Positions 51,001 to 58,788 of a stretch of DNA of 64,000 bases are shown here, one piece after another. A model generated the notes under the pieces. The model searched no databases and had not been told where the DNA came from. It saw only the letters and a program-made list of their open reading frames with translations. The translations under genes and the position numbers were made by a program. This DNA is from Geobacter sp. DSM 9736 (GTDB taxonomy: Bacteria > Desulfobacterota > Desulfuromonadia > Geobacterales > Geobacteraceae). Within the stretch, counting starts at the first letter, position 1; each line of letters starts with the position of its first letter. The stretch is taken from positions 1,981,001 through 2,045,000 of the forward strand of contig NZ_LT896716.1 of NCBI RefSeq assembly GCF_900187405.1, read 5' to 3'.

Positions 51001-54000
51001 GGCGACCAGGAGCATTCCTTACGCGTGGAACTCAGACTACAGCAATATCGCCTCTGCTATGACTCCCGCGCCACAAGCTCCGACGGAGCTTATCGCAGCC
51101 GAATCCTCCAGCTCCGAGATCAGACTGACGTGGAAAGACAATGCTTCGGACGAAACCGGCTATCGCCTCGAACGTTGCACCGGAGCCAACTGCCTCAACT
51201 TCGCCGAGGTAGACACCGTGAGCAAGGATGTCAGCTCGTACAGCAGCCAAGGACTGGCACCTTCCACCACCTATTGTTACCGGGTCAGGGCTTACAAAAC
51301 CGCCGCGTACCCCTGGGTCTCGAGTTACAGCAACATTTCCTGCGCGGTAACCGTCATGGTCGCCCCCGACACGCTAAGCGCCTCTGCTCTGAATTCCTTC
51401 AGCATCAAGCTAAACTGGGTCGACAGCTCTATCGGTGAAAACGGCTTCAACATAGAGCAGCAGATATGGAATGGCGAATGGGTTCTCGTTTCCAGCGTGG
51501 GAGCAAATGCGACGGATCACATCGACACTATCGGTATCGAACCTCAAAAGACCTACAAGTACCGGATCAGCGCCTTCCGCGGCAACAAGAATACCGCTTA
51601 CAGCAATGTGGCTACCGTGACGACACCAGAGTGGAGTTCGGCGGACACTCCTTGTCCGGCGCCACAGACCGACACTCCGGTCATTTCCTCCGCACCGGTC
51701 ACGGCAGCGACCGAAAATGTTCCTTACACATACCAGGTAGTCGCAACCGCAACTGGAGGTGGAGCCCTGTCGTTCGCCCTACCGGCGAAACCCGCAGGCA
51801 TGGCAGTATCCGATTCTGGATTGATCACCTGGATTCCGACATATGATGATGCGGGGAACCAGAACGTGACGGTGCGGGTAACGGACGGATCAGGACGCAG
51901 CACCGACCAGAACTTCACGATACTGGTCGAAAGTATGAACCGTAAACCTGCTATCCAACCCATTACCTCCATGACGGCTGTAGAAAACCATCCATTGAGC
52001 TATCAGATTTCCGCTGCCGACCCGGACGGTGACGAAGTTATCTATAGCCTCACGTCGGCTCCTTCCGGCATGACAATCTCGCCGTCAGGATTCATCTCAT
52101 GGACCCCCGGCTCATCTGATATCGGCCCCCACGAAATAATTGTCAAAGTCACCGACGGCAACCTCGATGACTCCGGCAGCTTCTCCGTCAACGTCAGCGA
52201 AAACCACCAGCCGGCCATAACGTCACTCCCCATCACCACCGCCAGCGAAGGAATTGTATATTCCTATCAGGTAACCGCCAGCGACTTCGACGGTGACGGA
52301 CTTTCCTTCGCGCTTGCCGGTGCGCCGGCAGGCATGACCGTATCCGGGAACGGTCTGATAAGCTGGGCTCCTACGGGCTTGCAGGTAGGCGAAAATCCGG
52401 TAACACTGACCGCCAGCGACGGCAGTCTCGCCGCATCTCAGACTTTTATAGTGACCGTTTCACGGAACCACTATCCATTGATTTCTTCGACACCGGTAAC
52501 AACGGCAGCCGAAGGCGAACCTTATACGTACGCAGTGACAGCCAGCGATTCTGATGCTGATTCGATCAGCTTCAGCCTAAAAACTGCGCCTTCGGGCATG
52601 TCGATTTCGGTTGCCGGTGTAATAAGCTGGACCCCCGACTACAATCAGGCAGGGTCGCAGCCGGTTACAGTCCGTGTCACTGACGCTCGCACACTTTACG
52701 TAGAACAGAACTACGTCATAGAGGTGGCAGACTTGAAGAGGCCTCCGGTGATCAGTTCGACACCGAAGACAACATGCCCCACGGGTATCGCCTATGCTTA
52801 CCAGGTAGTTGCAAGCGACCCGGAAGGACTGCCTGTGAGCTATGCGCTGTCATCGGCACCCTCCGGGATGACCGTCTCCACCAGCGGCCTCGTGACCTGG
52901 GCCGTTCCCTCCTCCGGCAGCCATTCGGTAACGCTGGAGGTAAGCGACGCCTATCGCACGACCACCCAGACCTTCACGCTGCTGGTGGCACCAGCTCCGG
53001 GCATCCCTACCACGATCCCCCACGGGAACTTCAACAGCAGCTGTACTTCAACCGCGGTTACAGTAGCGTGGAATGCGGTCACAGGTCCGGATTCTCACCC
53101 AGTGCAATACGCGGTCGAACTGAATAATGTGGTACAGCCATGGCAGTCAGGCACTTCCCTTACCTTTACCGCCTCTGCCGGCAGCAGCCAGACATGGCGA
53201 GTCAAATCGAAGGACGCCGTAACCGGGATAGAATCTGGATGGTCTTCCGCAGAGACCATGTATGACGACGCCTGCTGCGACTGTACATGCACCAACAGTT
53301 GTGGCGGCAGCAGCTGTCCGCTCGTCTATTCATGGAATGGCGGGTACCGATACGAAACAGACCTGCAGGGGCCGGCGATATCGCAAATCAAGAAGGGGTC
53401 TAGGAACGTCTACCTCTACCAGCCGTCGTACATAGTGCTTGAAGCCGGCTTGATCCCTGACGAGAACAACCTCTACAAGGTGAAGATATGGGAGTCGCTG
53501 CAGGAGGCGTCCCTCATAGATGAGGCACGACTGCTTGCGGTGGATTACCCGGAGGGATACCAGATAGTGTCTTCGGGAGCAGAGAATACGTACTACTACG
53601 GCTACTCCGAACCATTCCGTCTGTACACCATCAAGGATCCAGTATCGCCGGTTTCGGCCATCGACAAGCATGGGGATGACGTTCTCTCTTCGCTCATTGC
53701 CGTAGATGACAACCGAGCCCCAATGAATCCGGATGATCCTGACAACTTCTACACGCTGGATTTCGGGACCATACAGCATCCGGAGTATGCGAAGCTCGTC
53801 ATCGACGGTTGGCAGGACATCAACTCGAAGATATACCTCTCAACGATACAGATCCAGCCGTACGTGGAGGTACTGGACGCAAGCGGCGCATGGGTCAAAG
53901 TCAAATCATTCGGAATGCCTGCTGGTGACCTGAAGACGATGGTCGTCGACCTTTCCAACAAGTTCCTCACTTCAGATCACAGGGTGAGGGTACATCTCGG

Positions 54001-54514
54001 AATCAAAAAGGCACAGGTTTGGGTAATCGATCGTATCAGGCTTGATGATTCCGCTCCGGTAGCTGCAACCATCCAGCAGTTGCAGGCCTCCTCCGCCGAT
54101 CTTCAGTACGGCGGACATGCCATCCAGTCAATGGTCAACCGCGACCACCGGCTGATTGCCACGGACGAGGCTCAGCCGCTGAAACCGACCTATTTCGGCT
54201 ACGGCATGTTCACGAGATACGGCGAAGTAGCTTCGCTGGTGACGCAGCGGGATGACAAGTATGTCCTGATGAACTACGCAGACAGGCTTGAGCTTACCTA
54301 CCCGGTCCCGCTACCCCCCAAAACGGGGATGCAGAGGGGATTTGTCCTCATGGTCGACAACTACTACAAGGAATTCAAGGATTATAAATACCTAGAACCG
54401 CTGCCGTTCCACGGGATGAGTGATTATCCGTATCCCGCAACGGAATCTTATCCGACTGATGATGATCACAACCAGTACCGGCTGCTTTACAACACCAGGG
54501 AGTTCAAACCGTAA
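42059..54514 (+). CDS. Giant exported modular protein (beta-propeller, Fn3, DUF2341-like, Ig-like repeats)
   Basis: About 4,151 residues from the ATG at 42059, chosen because GGAGG lies 7 bases before it. A signal peptide spans about 20-45. Modules in order: propeller repeats with GNVYVTGYT/YTVKYDGATG (about 48-474), Fn3-1 (478-568), a second propeller (577-1018), Fn3-2 to 5 (1022-1384), a DUF2341-like segment (1385-1520), a jellyroll-like part to about 1795, Fn3-6 and 7, a carbohydrate-binding-like NLVADASFE module (about 2010-2150), Fn3-8 to 18 (2155-3194), and five Ig-like He_PIG repeats (3200-3645). It ends with a cysteine-rich joint (CCDCTCTNSC) and a roughly 400-residue C-terminal domain I do not recognise. 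Sixteen of the eighteen Fn3 units carry CxxxxC. No catalytic or anchoring motif was seen. Likely a cell-surface or secreted scaffold, adhesin-like, working with the cytochrome. Confidence 0.88.
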   Translation: MRQDVHSGAAATTRKGARTAAAYLTKLLLAGTLLLISAFPIPSWGAGGDVVWQAGDILTGKQEPKASATDTHGNVIIAGYQNISGGINDDFYTVKFKADGSGIAWRSNYDRAGGSDQATAVIVDKDNNVVVTGFAWNGQNNDVHTVKYDGATGAVLWQHAFNGVAKGNDIGTSLAVDSLNNVYVGGYSQDGNGNNTFLILKYTPAGTNPDGTPAWQIIADGATTGINRVNSITTGAGGVAVTGQTWGGGAFESLTIKYDYSGVMLWERRHFPAPANSCIGKLVKMDAAGNVVMTGSAYNGIDQDIYTVNYDGATGEVLWERTYNGAFDDEANGLAIGPNGNVYITGYTWTLTAQNDFYTAKYNGSTGALVWERNFNSTNGNDDMTAATGIVIDPNGDVFVTGYTVADKNFDWQTVKYKKDNGNQLWHRSFNGASNKNDRPIGIGLSPAGEVLVAGWTDTPANELDTYIIKYDPGLLDPPTSAVAQATTDTSVGLTWVDNSSNEDGFSIERCQNHGCTSFAEIATTAAGASTYSDSGLAPNTYYSYRVRAFSAAGGYSHYSNTGTALTVVVTFTPPADSRLYNGLANLDDFANAIAVGPDNNPVVAGQTNDYPVGYTQGVHSFDYLALKLNHADMSQIWSKRYDGTGADDIATCIAVDKDNSVVVSGYATLYNGETRDVNSLYTIRYPLAGEPVGDQYNGPVPGGATDDRAAAVAIASAADTSNNVVVVGYGKNAADNDDIYVLKYNQNGTRAWAAFPFDGAGGDDLPTSVLLAADGDIFVTGYSEKSPGSNVYNFFTAKYSGATGAKIWSDVYSVTPAGDNRLNAIGMDAAGDVYVTGSAVTADGTSDFYTIKYSGTSSTAQRIWTRSMDGGTHGADEAVAVKIDPVDGSILIAGTTLSGPGDHDFTLVRYSTTGSTVFEKTYLRPGNDDIAKALAVDSNGNAYLAGNTSNALTTDSLTVKFDYVGNLRSATLYNGAANSFDETTGAVANSADEIFIAGYSENASANADFLIYKIAPDTSVPSVPYGITGVSGYASVALSWSDRSTVKDGFRLERKIGTCSTLGQWEAAGLVTGSSLSFAEGSLNTGTTYCYRIQSFVNGSSVSRWAEKEITTLSPASPSNVTAIANDSTRVALNWADPTSGETGFRIERCTGADCSDFLPVATASANSTTYTDTSACHSTIYRYRVIAFGDGWASRPGMAAAPATTSTPRAPVLTATRVSEAEISLSWIDTNSDEGGFVVERCSGENCTGFAQIAQASSGASTYRDTGLTAGTSYSYRIKAYKNGSCSWELYSNTASATTTLTPPTDLSAIASSTTSVNLSWSDNTASETGFSIEKCIGNNCDNFSEIGTAASATSSYTDISACTSETATYRVRANRAAVGLSNSGDGCWTKRAPLTISGFQPNLQMKLTIPYDPDMLPSFNDVRFMDSSAGIELPYWIETKTDGVSATVWVKTGMNNSLHLYYGNPLASSSSNGTGVFEFFDDFSGTTLDGTKWGATGGHTVNNGTLRVNTGSVFSKATVASTPQNRVYEMKSQYLTGAASFSGINIANASSTQPGNAGANALAYFVSDSGASANLLPFAATGTVAAYNIVTGSVSSTVSTGGALYNPFTSNYQSTRKPAAGFWFPPAGGNITRIHVKAATESCCDVYRVYNASGVLIGEYRGSVDMWVDVAPTTGIYSVFQTDVSYSGGFGGDVPEVAVVGANATGQLNTYRIAGYEFQDTSRISFFVRSPDYSDSFRNTFTGTWNHPNYLWLGYYTGAAAGTTDIDDIEVDWVRVRKYSATEPAVAIGAADASDCFTFGTSWEASYTNTATATTPAPGTPSLTARRVSEVQVDLSWADPTSDESGYKVERCSGEVCTDFSPIAIRPAGTTTYSDTGLTPGAAYTYRVKGYKSAPCPWETISNAVIQTASITGPSTVASAAVDTTKITLTWANTSATETGFVVERCEGPGCTDFAPVGTPAARSTTFSDTTVCSGHAYSFRIKAVKVVSNVTVWESPYSDPVVAVTPAFTNLVADASFEKTPSGWTGAVGTLNGTSIDSSTAHEGVKSLKLVASGVTLGRSQTVTVNPGRSYVLSGWINTLLTGGKAQCNISGTGISSSGIASTGNSSGWINRSETIAIPAGTTAVAIRCFADTTPYGTAWFDDITFTPVDFPLAATAVNELSVTLSWPDSVTDETGYKIERCAGEGCSDFAQINSTNANVGTYTDGGRTPNVMYRYRVKGYKNSACFWESAYSNVSEAVTMPPAPLNLNAVATSTTQVNLTWADKTASETGFEVERCVGVDCTEFTKINTTGANATSYPDSSVSSGTTYRYRVRAVSSTAGWTSSFSNEKTITTSTPGAPTLHASVTSETQVSLTWNDPTTDESGYRVYRCSGTGCSDFTLVTTLPANSIGFNDTGRAGNMTYVYRIEGFKSGTAGWTTTSNSITAITTPQAPTGLAVTAVDTTQAKLTWTNRTTSETGISIERCQGSGCSNFSSLATVGTGTTSFYDTTLCNSQPASYRIQAINTSATPWTSDYSGTVSITIPAPSAPSELTATSVNEKTIAFSWTDNTTDESGFRIERCEGPNCTSFSQVATVLGNVRSYSDATLSPNASYRYQVRAYKAPSLGCAWNSDYSNIAENQTLLVAPSPVTADAANSTKVVLNWVNKTVSENGYRIERCTGAECSDFQEIVIVPATASSWSDTTVTSATSYSYRIRATCSAPSWDSPYSAIVSATTPAQGPPTNLAAVADTTRVTLTWADNTADETGFKIERCTGADCTGFIEIAQTSANVTTYNDDTACNATTYRYRIRATSTTVGYDTAYSNTVTSMTLSPEVPVLTASRISESQINLTWTDPTGDETGYKVERCIGAGCSDFSQIAGLGSSATTYADPGLVPGYTYTYRVKSYKTATCPWETSSSTATATTNISAPTGLVASAIDTTRITLSWTDTNTSKTGFRIDRCTASDCSNFNEVFTTTGTSTTWSDTSVASGTSYSYRVRATRSIPYAWNSDYSNIASAMTPAPQAPTELIAAESSSSEIRLTWKDNASDETGYRLERCTGANCLNFAEVDTVSKDVSSYSSQGLAPSTTYCYRVRAYKTAAYPWVSSYSNISCAVTVMVAPDTLSASALNSFSIKLNWVDSSIGENGFNIEQQIWNGEWVLVSSVGANATDHIDTIGIEPQKTYKYRISAFRGNKNTAYSNVATVTTPEWSSADTPCPAPQTDTPVISSAPVTAATENVPYTYQVVATATGGGALSFALPAKPAGMAVSDSGLITWIPTYDDAGNQNVTVRVTDGSGRSTDQNFTILVESMNRKPAIQPITSMTAVENHPLSYQISAADPDGDEVIYSLTSAPSGMTISPSGFISWTPGSSDIGPHEIIVKVTDGNLDDSGSFSVNVSENHQPAITSLPITTASEGIVYSYQVTASDFDGDGLSFALAGAPAGMTVSGNGLISWAPTGLQVGENPVTLTASDGSLAASQTFIVTVSRNHYPLISSTPVTTAAEGEPYTYAVTASDSDADSISFSLKTAPSGMSISVAGVISWTPDYNQAGSQPVTVRVTDARTLYVEQNYVIEVADLKRPPVISSTPKTTCPTGIAYAYQVVASDPEGLPVSYALSSAPSGMTVSTSGLVTWAVPSSGSHSVTLEVSDAYRTTTQTFTLLVAPAPGIPTTIPHGNFNSSCTSTAVTVAWNAVTGPDSHPVQYAVELNNVVQPWQSGTSLTFTASAGSSQTWRVKSKDAVTGIESGWSSAETMYDDACCDCTCTNSCGGSSCPLVYSWNGGYRYETDLQGPAISQIKKGSRNVYLYQPSYIVLEAGLIPDENNLYKVKIWESLQEASLIDEARLLAVDYPEGYQIVSSGAENTYYYGYSEPFRLYTIKDPVSPVSAIDKHGDDVLSSLIAVDDNRAPMNPDDPDNFYTLDFGTIQHPEYAKLVIDGWQDINSKIYLSTIQIQPYVEVLDASGAWVKVKSFGMPAGDLKTMVVDLSNKFLTSDHRVRVHLGIKKAQVWVIDRIRLDDSAPVAATIQQLQASSADLQYGGHAIQSMVNRDHRLIATDEAQPLKPTYFGYGMFTRYGEVASLVTQRDDKYVLMNYADRLELTYPVPLPPKTGMQRGFVLMVDNYYKEFKDYKYLEPLPFHGMSDYPYPATESYPTDDDHNQYRLLYNTREFKP

Positions 54515-54540
54515 AGGAGCTACTCCATAAGTCCCGCAAA

Positions 54541-54571
54541 AAGAGCCGGGGAAACCACACCCCCGGCTCTT
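54541..54571 (+). terminator. Terminator after the giant protein gene
   Basis: AAGAGCCGGGG pairs with CCCCGGCTCTT around an 8-9 base loop, 27 bases past the stop. A-rich upstream, short T tail only. Confidence 0.7.
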
Positions 54572-54640
54572 GAAGCGTAGTTCCACGATTTACAATCAAT
54601 GAAAGTCCCTTACACTTGATAAAAAGGTCTGAGGACTTTC

Positions 54641-55321
54641 ATGGCTCCGATTACGAAACCCCTCGCGATTACCCTCTTCGCACTGCTGCTCCTGCTCGCA
54701 TGGTGGCTTCTTGCTCAGCAGGACTTCCTCAGCTTTGAGTACCTGAAGAGCCATCACCTGGCCCTTCGGAACTATGTAGACGTGCATTACGTAAAAGCGG
54801 CAACAATCTTCATGCTTCTGTACCTTTCTACTTCGCTTGTCGTTCCTGGTGCACTGGCGCTCACAGTTGCCGGAGGCGCCCTTTTCGGCACCATAGCGAC
54901 TGTATGCTATGTGAATGCCGGTGCCACTCTCGGAGCCGTACTGGCATTTCTGGCTACCCGCTACTTCTTCGCAGGATGGGTTCAAGAGCGGTTTCGCAAC
55001 GAACTGCAAAAGTTCAACCATGAACTGGTGCTGCACGGACATAACTACCTGCTCACCCTGCGCATCATTCCGATACTTCCCGCCTTCCTGATAAACTATC
55101 TGGCCGGCCTCACTAAAATCCCCACGTCTACATTCGTATGGACAACGTCGCTGGGTGTGCTGCCGGGGTCCGCTGTCTACGCCTACGCAGGAAGCAGGCT
55201 CGGCAGCATTCAGAAGCCCGGGGATCTGATTTCGTGGGAAATTGTCATCGCTTTCGCTCTTCTCGGTATATTTTCACTCCTGCCCGTGATAGTAAGGCAT
55301 GGGAAGAAGCTGTGGCGATGA
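54641..55321 (+). CDS. VTT-domain (TVP38/TMEM64 family) membrane protein
   Basis: 226 residues with about five hydrophobic segments. The core resembles VTT/SNARE-associated proteins: VVPGALALTVAGGALFG, the AGATLGAVLAFLATRYF re-entrant part, and LRIIPILPAFLINYLAGLT followed by PGSAVYAYAGSRLG. Relatives (DedA/VTT superfamily) move lipids across membranes or affect proton-motive force. GAGGA precedes the ATG. dgkA follows at 90 bases, so both may serve lipid handling. Confidence 0.85.
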   Translation: MAPITKPLAITLFALLLLLAWWLLAQQDFLSFEYLKSHHLALRNYVDVHYVKAATIFMLLYLSTSLVVPGALALTVAGGALFGTIATVCYVNAGATLGAVLAFLATRYFFAGWVQERFRNELQKFNHELVLHGHNYLLTLRIIPILPAFLINYLAGLTKIPTSTFVWTTSLGVLPGSAVYAYAGSRLGSIQKPGDLISWEIVIAFALLGIFSLLPVIVRHGKKLWR

Positions 55322-55409
55322 GTGTAAACAATCGTCTACGGAGAAGGACCAAACCGTATACTGGTATAGTGCAAAAGCACATGGATAAACCGTTGGGGGA
55401 AACCATAAC

Positions 55410-55799
55410 ATGAGAAACAAGCCACTAGGCACCGGCGGATACCGGTACGACCCGAAACGGAAAATACTGACTGTGATTTCCGGTCTTAGGTATGCGATTC
55501 TTTACGATTTCAGCGTGGCATACAAAATCGTCCTTTCGGTGATCGTACTGGGGGCGGCTCTTGTTATGCATAGATATGTGGATGTTCTCCTTATTCTTCT
55601 CGCCACCGGTCTTGTGCTAATAACCGAGATCGTGAATAGCGCAATTGAAGCCCTTTGCGATTTTGTGGAAGAACGTCACAACGAGCAGATCAAAGTCATA
55701 AAAGACGTAGCCGCTGCCGCTGTCGGAATCAGTATAGTGATATGGGTGGCTGTCTTCGCTGTCGAACTGAGCGAGATGTGGGCGCTTATGGAAAGGTAG
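55410..55799 (+). CDS. dgkA: Diacylglycerol kinase
   Basis: 129 residues with three membrane helices. Recycles diacylglycerol to phosphatidate. The catalytic signature EIVNSAIEALCDFVEE (about 72-87) and the RHNEQIKVIKDVAAAAV helix are intact. Confidence 0.94.
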   Translation: MRNKPLGTGGYRYDPKRKILTVISGLRYAILYDFSVAYKIVLSVIVLGAALVMHRYVDVLLILLATGLVLITEIVNSAIEALCDFVEERHNEQIKVIKDVAAAAVGISIVIWVAVFAVELSEMWALMER

Positions 55800-55881
55800 C
55801 CGGATTTCCGGCGATGAGGGGGGCACAGATACAGGGGGTAAGAGCTGACGAAGCGAGCAGTCCCTCCTGCGCCAGCAAATG

Positions 55882-56685
55882 TTATGACTTCGTTGTTCCT
55901 GCAGCATAGATAACATCGTAAGTAGCAGGAATGACACCATCCTGTGCGTACTGACGCCGATAAATATCCATCATTTCAAGCATCACGCGTCGCTCCGAAA
56001 GCCCCTTCGAAAGGACGGAAGCGGGATTGCCTGCACCGATCCGGCGGATGGATCTCAGAAGCGCCGGGACGTCTTCATGAAGATCGGTTTCAACTTCGGA
56101 AAATACACTGCCGGGGCAGAATCCCGCCCGTCTCAACGCCTCTTTCACCTGCTTCATTGTAAAGAAGTGCTGAGGGCGCTCCTCTCCCCCCTTCCCGGCG
56201 CGGCGGCATGCAAGGCGGTATGAATCCCGCAGTTCGTGTAGCGTGTGCTCACCAAAAAGGGCGAAAACAAATGAACTGCCAGGCTTCAGCACGCGGTACG
56301 CCTCAGCGAACGCCGCATCAAGGTCATCAAGCCACTGAAAGGTGGAAGTCGAAACTACGAGATCGAAAGTTGCGTCACTGAAAGGTAGTTTTTCCGCATC
56401 GGCAGTTACCAGTGATGCCTGGGAGAGCCTGCTTCGCGCCGCAGCTGCCATATCAAAGGCGAGATCGATGCCTACCAATCCGGCGTCCGGATAGAGGAGA
56501 GCTGCCTCGCCGAGGAGCATGCCTGTACCAGCACCGATGTCAAGCACGCTGCATGGTGTCAGCATAGATTCTGAGAGGAGCTCAGTTAGGCGGCGAACCA
56601 CACGCTTCTGAACATTCGCGTAAACATCATACTCCGCAGCATGCTGCTGAAAAGCACTTCGCACCCGCTGGCGATCAATCGGCAC
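55882..56685 (-). CDS. bioC: Malonyl-ACP O-methyltransferase BioC
   Basis: 267 residues from a GTG at 56685 with GGGAGG 6 bases upstream; earlier in-frame codons lie inside bioH and are unconserved. Class I methyltransferase with SAM motif VLDIGAGTGMLL, VGIDLAFDM, and the BioC-type FDLVVSTSTFQWLDD. It methylates malonyl-ACP so that fatty-acid synthase can make the pimeloyl chain of biotin. It overlaps the end of bioH by 11 bases. Confidence 0.92.
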   Translation of the reverse strand: MPIDRQRVRSAFQQHAAEYDVYANVQKRVVRRLTELLSESMLTPCSVLDIGAGTGMLLGEAALLYPDAGLVGIDLAFDMAAAARSRLSQASLVTADAEKLPFSDATFDLVVSTSTFQWLDDLDAAFAEAYRVLKPGSSFVFALFGEHTLHELRDSYRLACRRAGKGGEERPQHFFTMKQVKEALRRAGFCPGSVFSEVETDLHEDVPALLRSIRRIGAGNPASVLSKGLSERRVMLEMMDIYRRQYAQDGVIPATYDVIYAAGTTKS

Positions 56686-57493
56686 CTTGAACCTCCCGAA
56701 CGAAGGCGGCAATAGCCTCGTTGAAAGTTTCGGGCCGTGACAGAAATGGCGCATGTCCTACTCCGGGAAAGATGCGCAGACGAGAGTCGGGAAGCTCTTT
56801 TGCAAGGAAATAGGCGGCCGGAACGGGGCAGACGGAATCCTCTTCACCGTGGATGACCAGCACAGGCCTATCTACAGCAGGAAGAAGGCCCCGCAGGTCC
56901 TCATTCGTCAGTATCTCCAGCCCCTGCAGTGCCACTGCCGGATCAGGTAAGCGTCCACCCATTATTATTTCCCGTGCGATGCGATTTTCGCGCTCACGCG
57001 AAAGCTCTCCCGGTGCAAACATCCGCCTGAAAAATTCACCCATCGCTCTCTCGTAGTCTCGCATCAGGCGCACCTGAAGGCCCCTCACCTCGCGAAACGG
57101 AAGTCCTGCCGAGTAATCTTCGTTGGCGGTGAACCTGGGCGTTCCTCCTACAAGCACGAGAGCGGAGATCCTGTCTTTCAGCTCTCTGAAGCCATATAGA
57201 GCCACTTGGGAGCCGAGGGACCAGCCCACGACAAAAGCACTCTTCAGATCGAGATGCTCAAAGAGCAGCGAAAGGTCGCACATCAGGGTCTTCAGAGAAA
57301 ATGTTTCACTACTCGAGGACTGCCCGTGGCCACGCAGATCGACAGTGATCAGGCGAAACTGCTCCGCAAGGCTCTTCTGAAAACTCCATACTTTTCCCGA
57401 CATGGCCCAGCCGTGGATGAAAACGAGAGGCAAGCCGCTCCCTGATTCCTCGTAATTGATGGAAATTGCATCTTTCGAAACAATGACTGGCAT
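56675..57493 (-). CDS. bioH: Pimeloyl-ACP methyl ester esterase (BioH-like)
   Basis: 272-residue alpha/beta hydrolase with HGWAMSGKVW oxyanion region, nucleophile elbow GWSLGSQ, an acid in the HGEEDSVCP block and the histidine in GVGHAPFLSRP. It removes the methyl group added by BioC, releasing pimeloyl-ACP for BioF. Context with bioF and bioC makes the assignment firm. The ATG at 57493 is preferred over an in-frame GTG at 57511. Confidence 0.88.
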   Translation of the reverse strand: MPVIVSKDAISINYEESGSGLPLVFIHGWAMSGKVWSFQKSLAEQFRLITVDLRGHGQSSSSETFSLKTLMCDLSLLFEHLDLKSAFVVGWSLGSQVALYGFRELKDRISALVLVGGTPRFTANEDYSAGLPFREVRGLQVRLMRDYERAMGEFFRRMFAPGELSRERENRIAREIIMGGRLPDPAVALQGLEILTNEDLRGLLPAVDRPVLVIHGEEDSVCPVPAAYFLAKELPDSRLRIFPGVGHAPFLSRPETFNEAIAAFVREVQGAD

Positions 57494-57520
57494 ATGGTCG
57501 CAGGCCTTCACCTCTAAAGA

Positions 57521-58696
57521 TCAAATGACGCGGAGGCTCCTCCCCACTTTCTCTATTGCTGCGGCAGCTTCATGGATATCCCGCTCGGTATGGGTTGCCA
57601 TGAGGGTGCATCGCAGGCGGCAACTGCCGGCAGGAACGGTAGGCGGTCTGATTCCCTGGACAAATATCCCCTCGTCCAGGAGGAGCCTTGTAAACTCCAT
57701 TGTAGTTTCTGCCTCTCCAACGAAAACAGGAACGATCTGGGTTTCGCTCCCCATGGTGCAGAAGCCCTTCTCATTCAGGAGAGCGCGGAAAAGGAGCGCA
57801 TTGTTCGCCAGGCGCAGCCGCAACGTCTCACCTTCTGTTGAATCGACAAGATCGAGAGCTGCCAGTGAAGCAGCCAGGGCCGCCGGGGGAAGGGAGGTGG
57901 AAAAAATGAAACTTCGTGCTTTGTTTGTGAGGTAATCTATAATTTCACGGCTGGATGCGACATAGGCCCCGAAGCTGCCGAGTGCCTTGCCGAGGGTTCC
58001 CATCTGTATATCGATCTCCCCTCCAAGATTCCCGGAAAGCTCCACGCTCCCCCTGCCGCCGGCCCCGAGGACGCCCGTACCGTGGGCATCGTCAACCATC
58101 AGCAAAGCATCGAACTCATGCTTTACAGCTACGAGTTCCTCGAGCTTGGCCACGTCTCCATCCATGCTGAAAACGCCGTCGGTGACGATAAGTCGGCGCC
58201 CGGTCGTCCAGTTTTCCACGAGCAAGCGCCGAAGAGCCGAAATGTCGTTGTGCGGGTATCGCAGGAGGCGTGAACGGGACAGAATCGCACCATCTACTAT
58301 GCTTGCGTGATTAAGGCGATCGGAGAAAATTATATCCCCACGTCCGACAAGCGCGGGAATGATGCCGGTATTCGCTGCATATCCTGAATTAAAGACAAGA
58401 GCCGCCTCTGTCCCCTTGAACGCTGCCAGCCGTGCCTCAAGCTCCTCGTGAAGCGCCATTGTTCCGGAGACAAGGCGAGCAGCTCCGCTGCCGGTACCAT
58501 AGCGCTCAACGGCACTGATCGCTGCCTCTTTGAGTTTGGGGTGATCAGCAAGCCCTAGATAATTGTTCGAGCAGAAAAGAAGCGCCTCCTGCCCCCCTAT
58601 CGAAACGCGGCTCCTCTGGCTCCCCTCCACCCGGCGCATGCTCCGGTATAACCCTTTTTCGCAAAGTATGCGAAGCTCTTCAGCAAAACTCGGCAC
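57521..58696 (-). CDS. bioF: 8-amino-7-oxononanoate synthase
   Basis: 391-residue PLP enzyme that joins pimeloyl-ACP and alanine in the first ring-forming stage of biotin synthesis. Shows [39 protein letters not shown] and the PLP lysine in [15 protein letters not shown] start at 58696 with GGAGGAGAA. First gene of the bioF-bioH-bioC unit; bioA, bioD and bioB are outside the window. Confidence 0.96.
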   Translation of the reverse strand: MPSFAEELRILCEKGLYRSMRRVEGSQRSRVSIGGQEALLFCSNNYLGLADHPKLKEAAISAVERYGTGSGAARLVSGTMALHEELEARLAAFKGTEAALVFNSGYAANTGIIPALVGRGDIIFSDRLNHASIVDGAILSRSRLLRYPHNDISALRRLLVENWTTGRRLIVTDGVFSMDGDVAKLEELVAVKHEFDALLMVDDAHGTGVLGAGGRGSVELSGNLGGEIDIQMGTLGKALGSFGAYVASSREIIDYLTNKARSFIFSTSLPPAALAASLAALDLVDSTEGETLRLRLANNALLFRALLNEKGFCTMGSETQIVPVFVGEAETTMEFTRLLLDEGIFVQGIRPPTVPAGSCRLRCTLMATHTERDIHEAAAAIEKVGRSLRVI

Positions 58697-58788
58697 AGCC
58701 TTCTCCTCCCGTGCTTTTCTACCATATACTCCTCCAGCTAGTCAACCTGGAGGGGCAATGCGGTTGACAAATGAAGGGCAGTACCTGC

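Noticed and set aside
42059..54514. Heme sites in the giant protein's CxxxxC pairs
   Set aside because: None of the pairs is followed by histidine, so c-type heme attachment is not supported.
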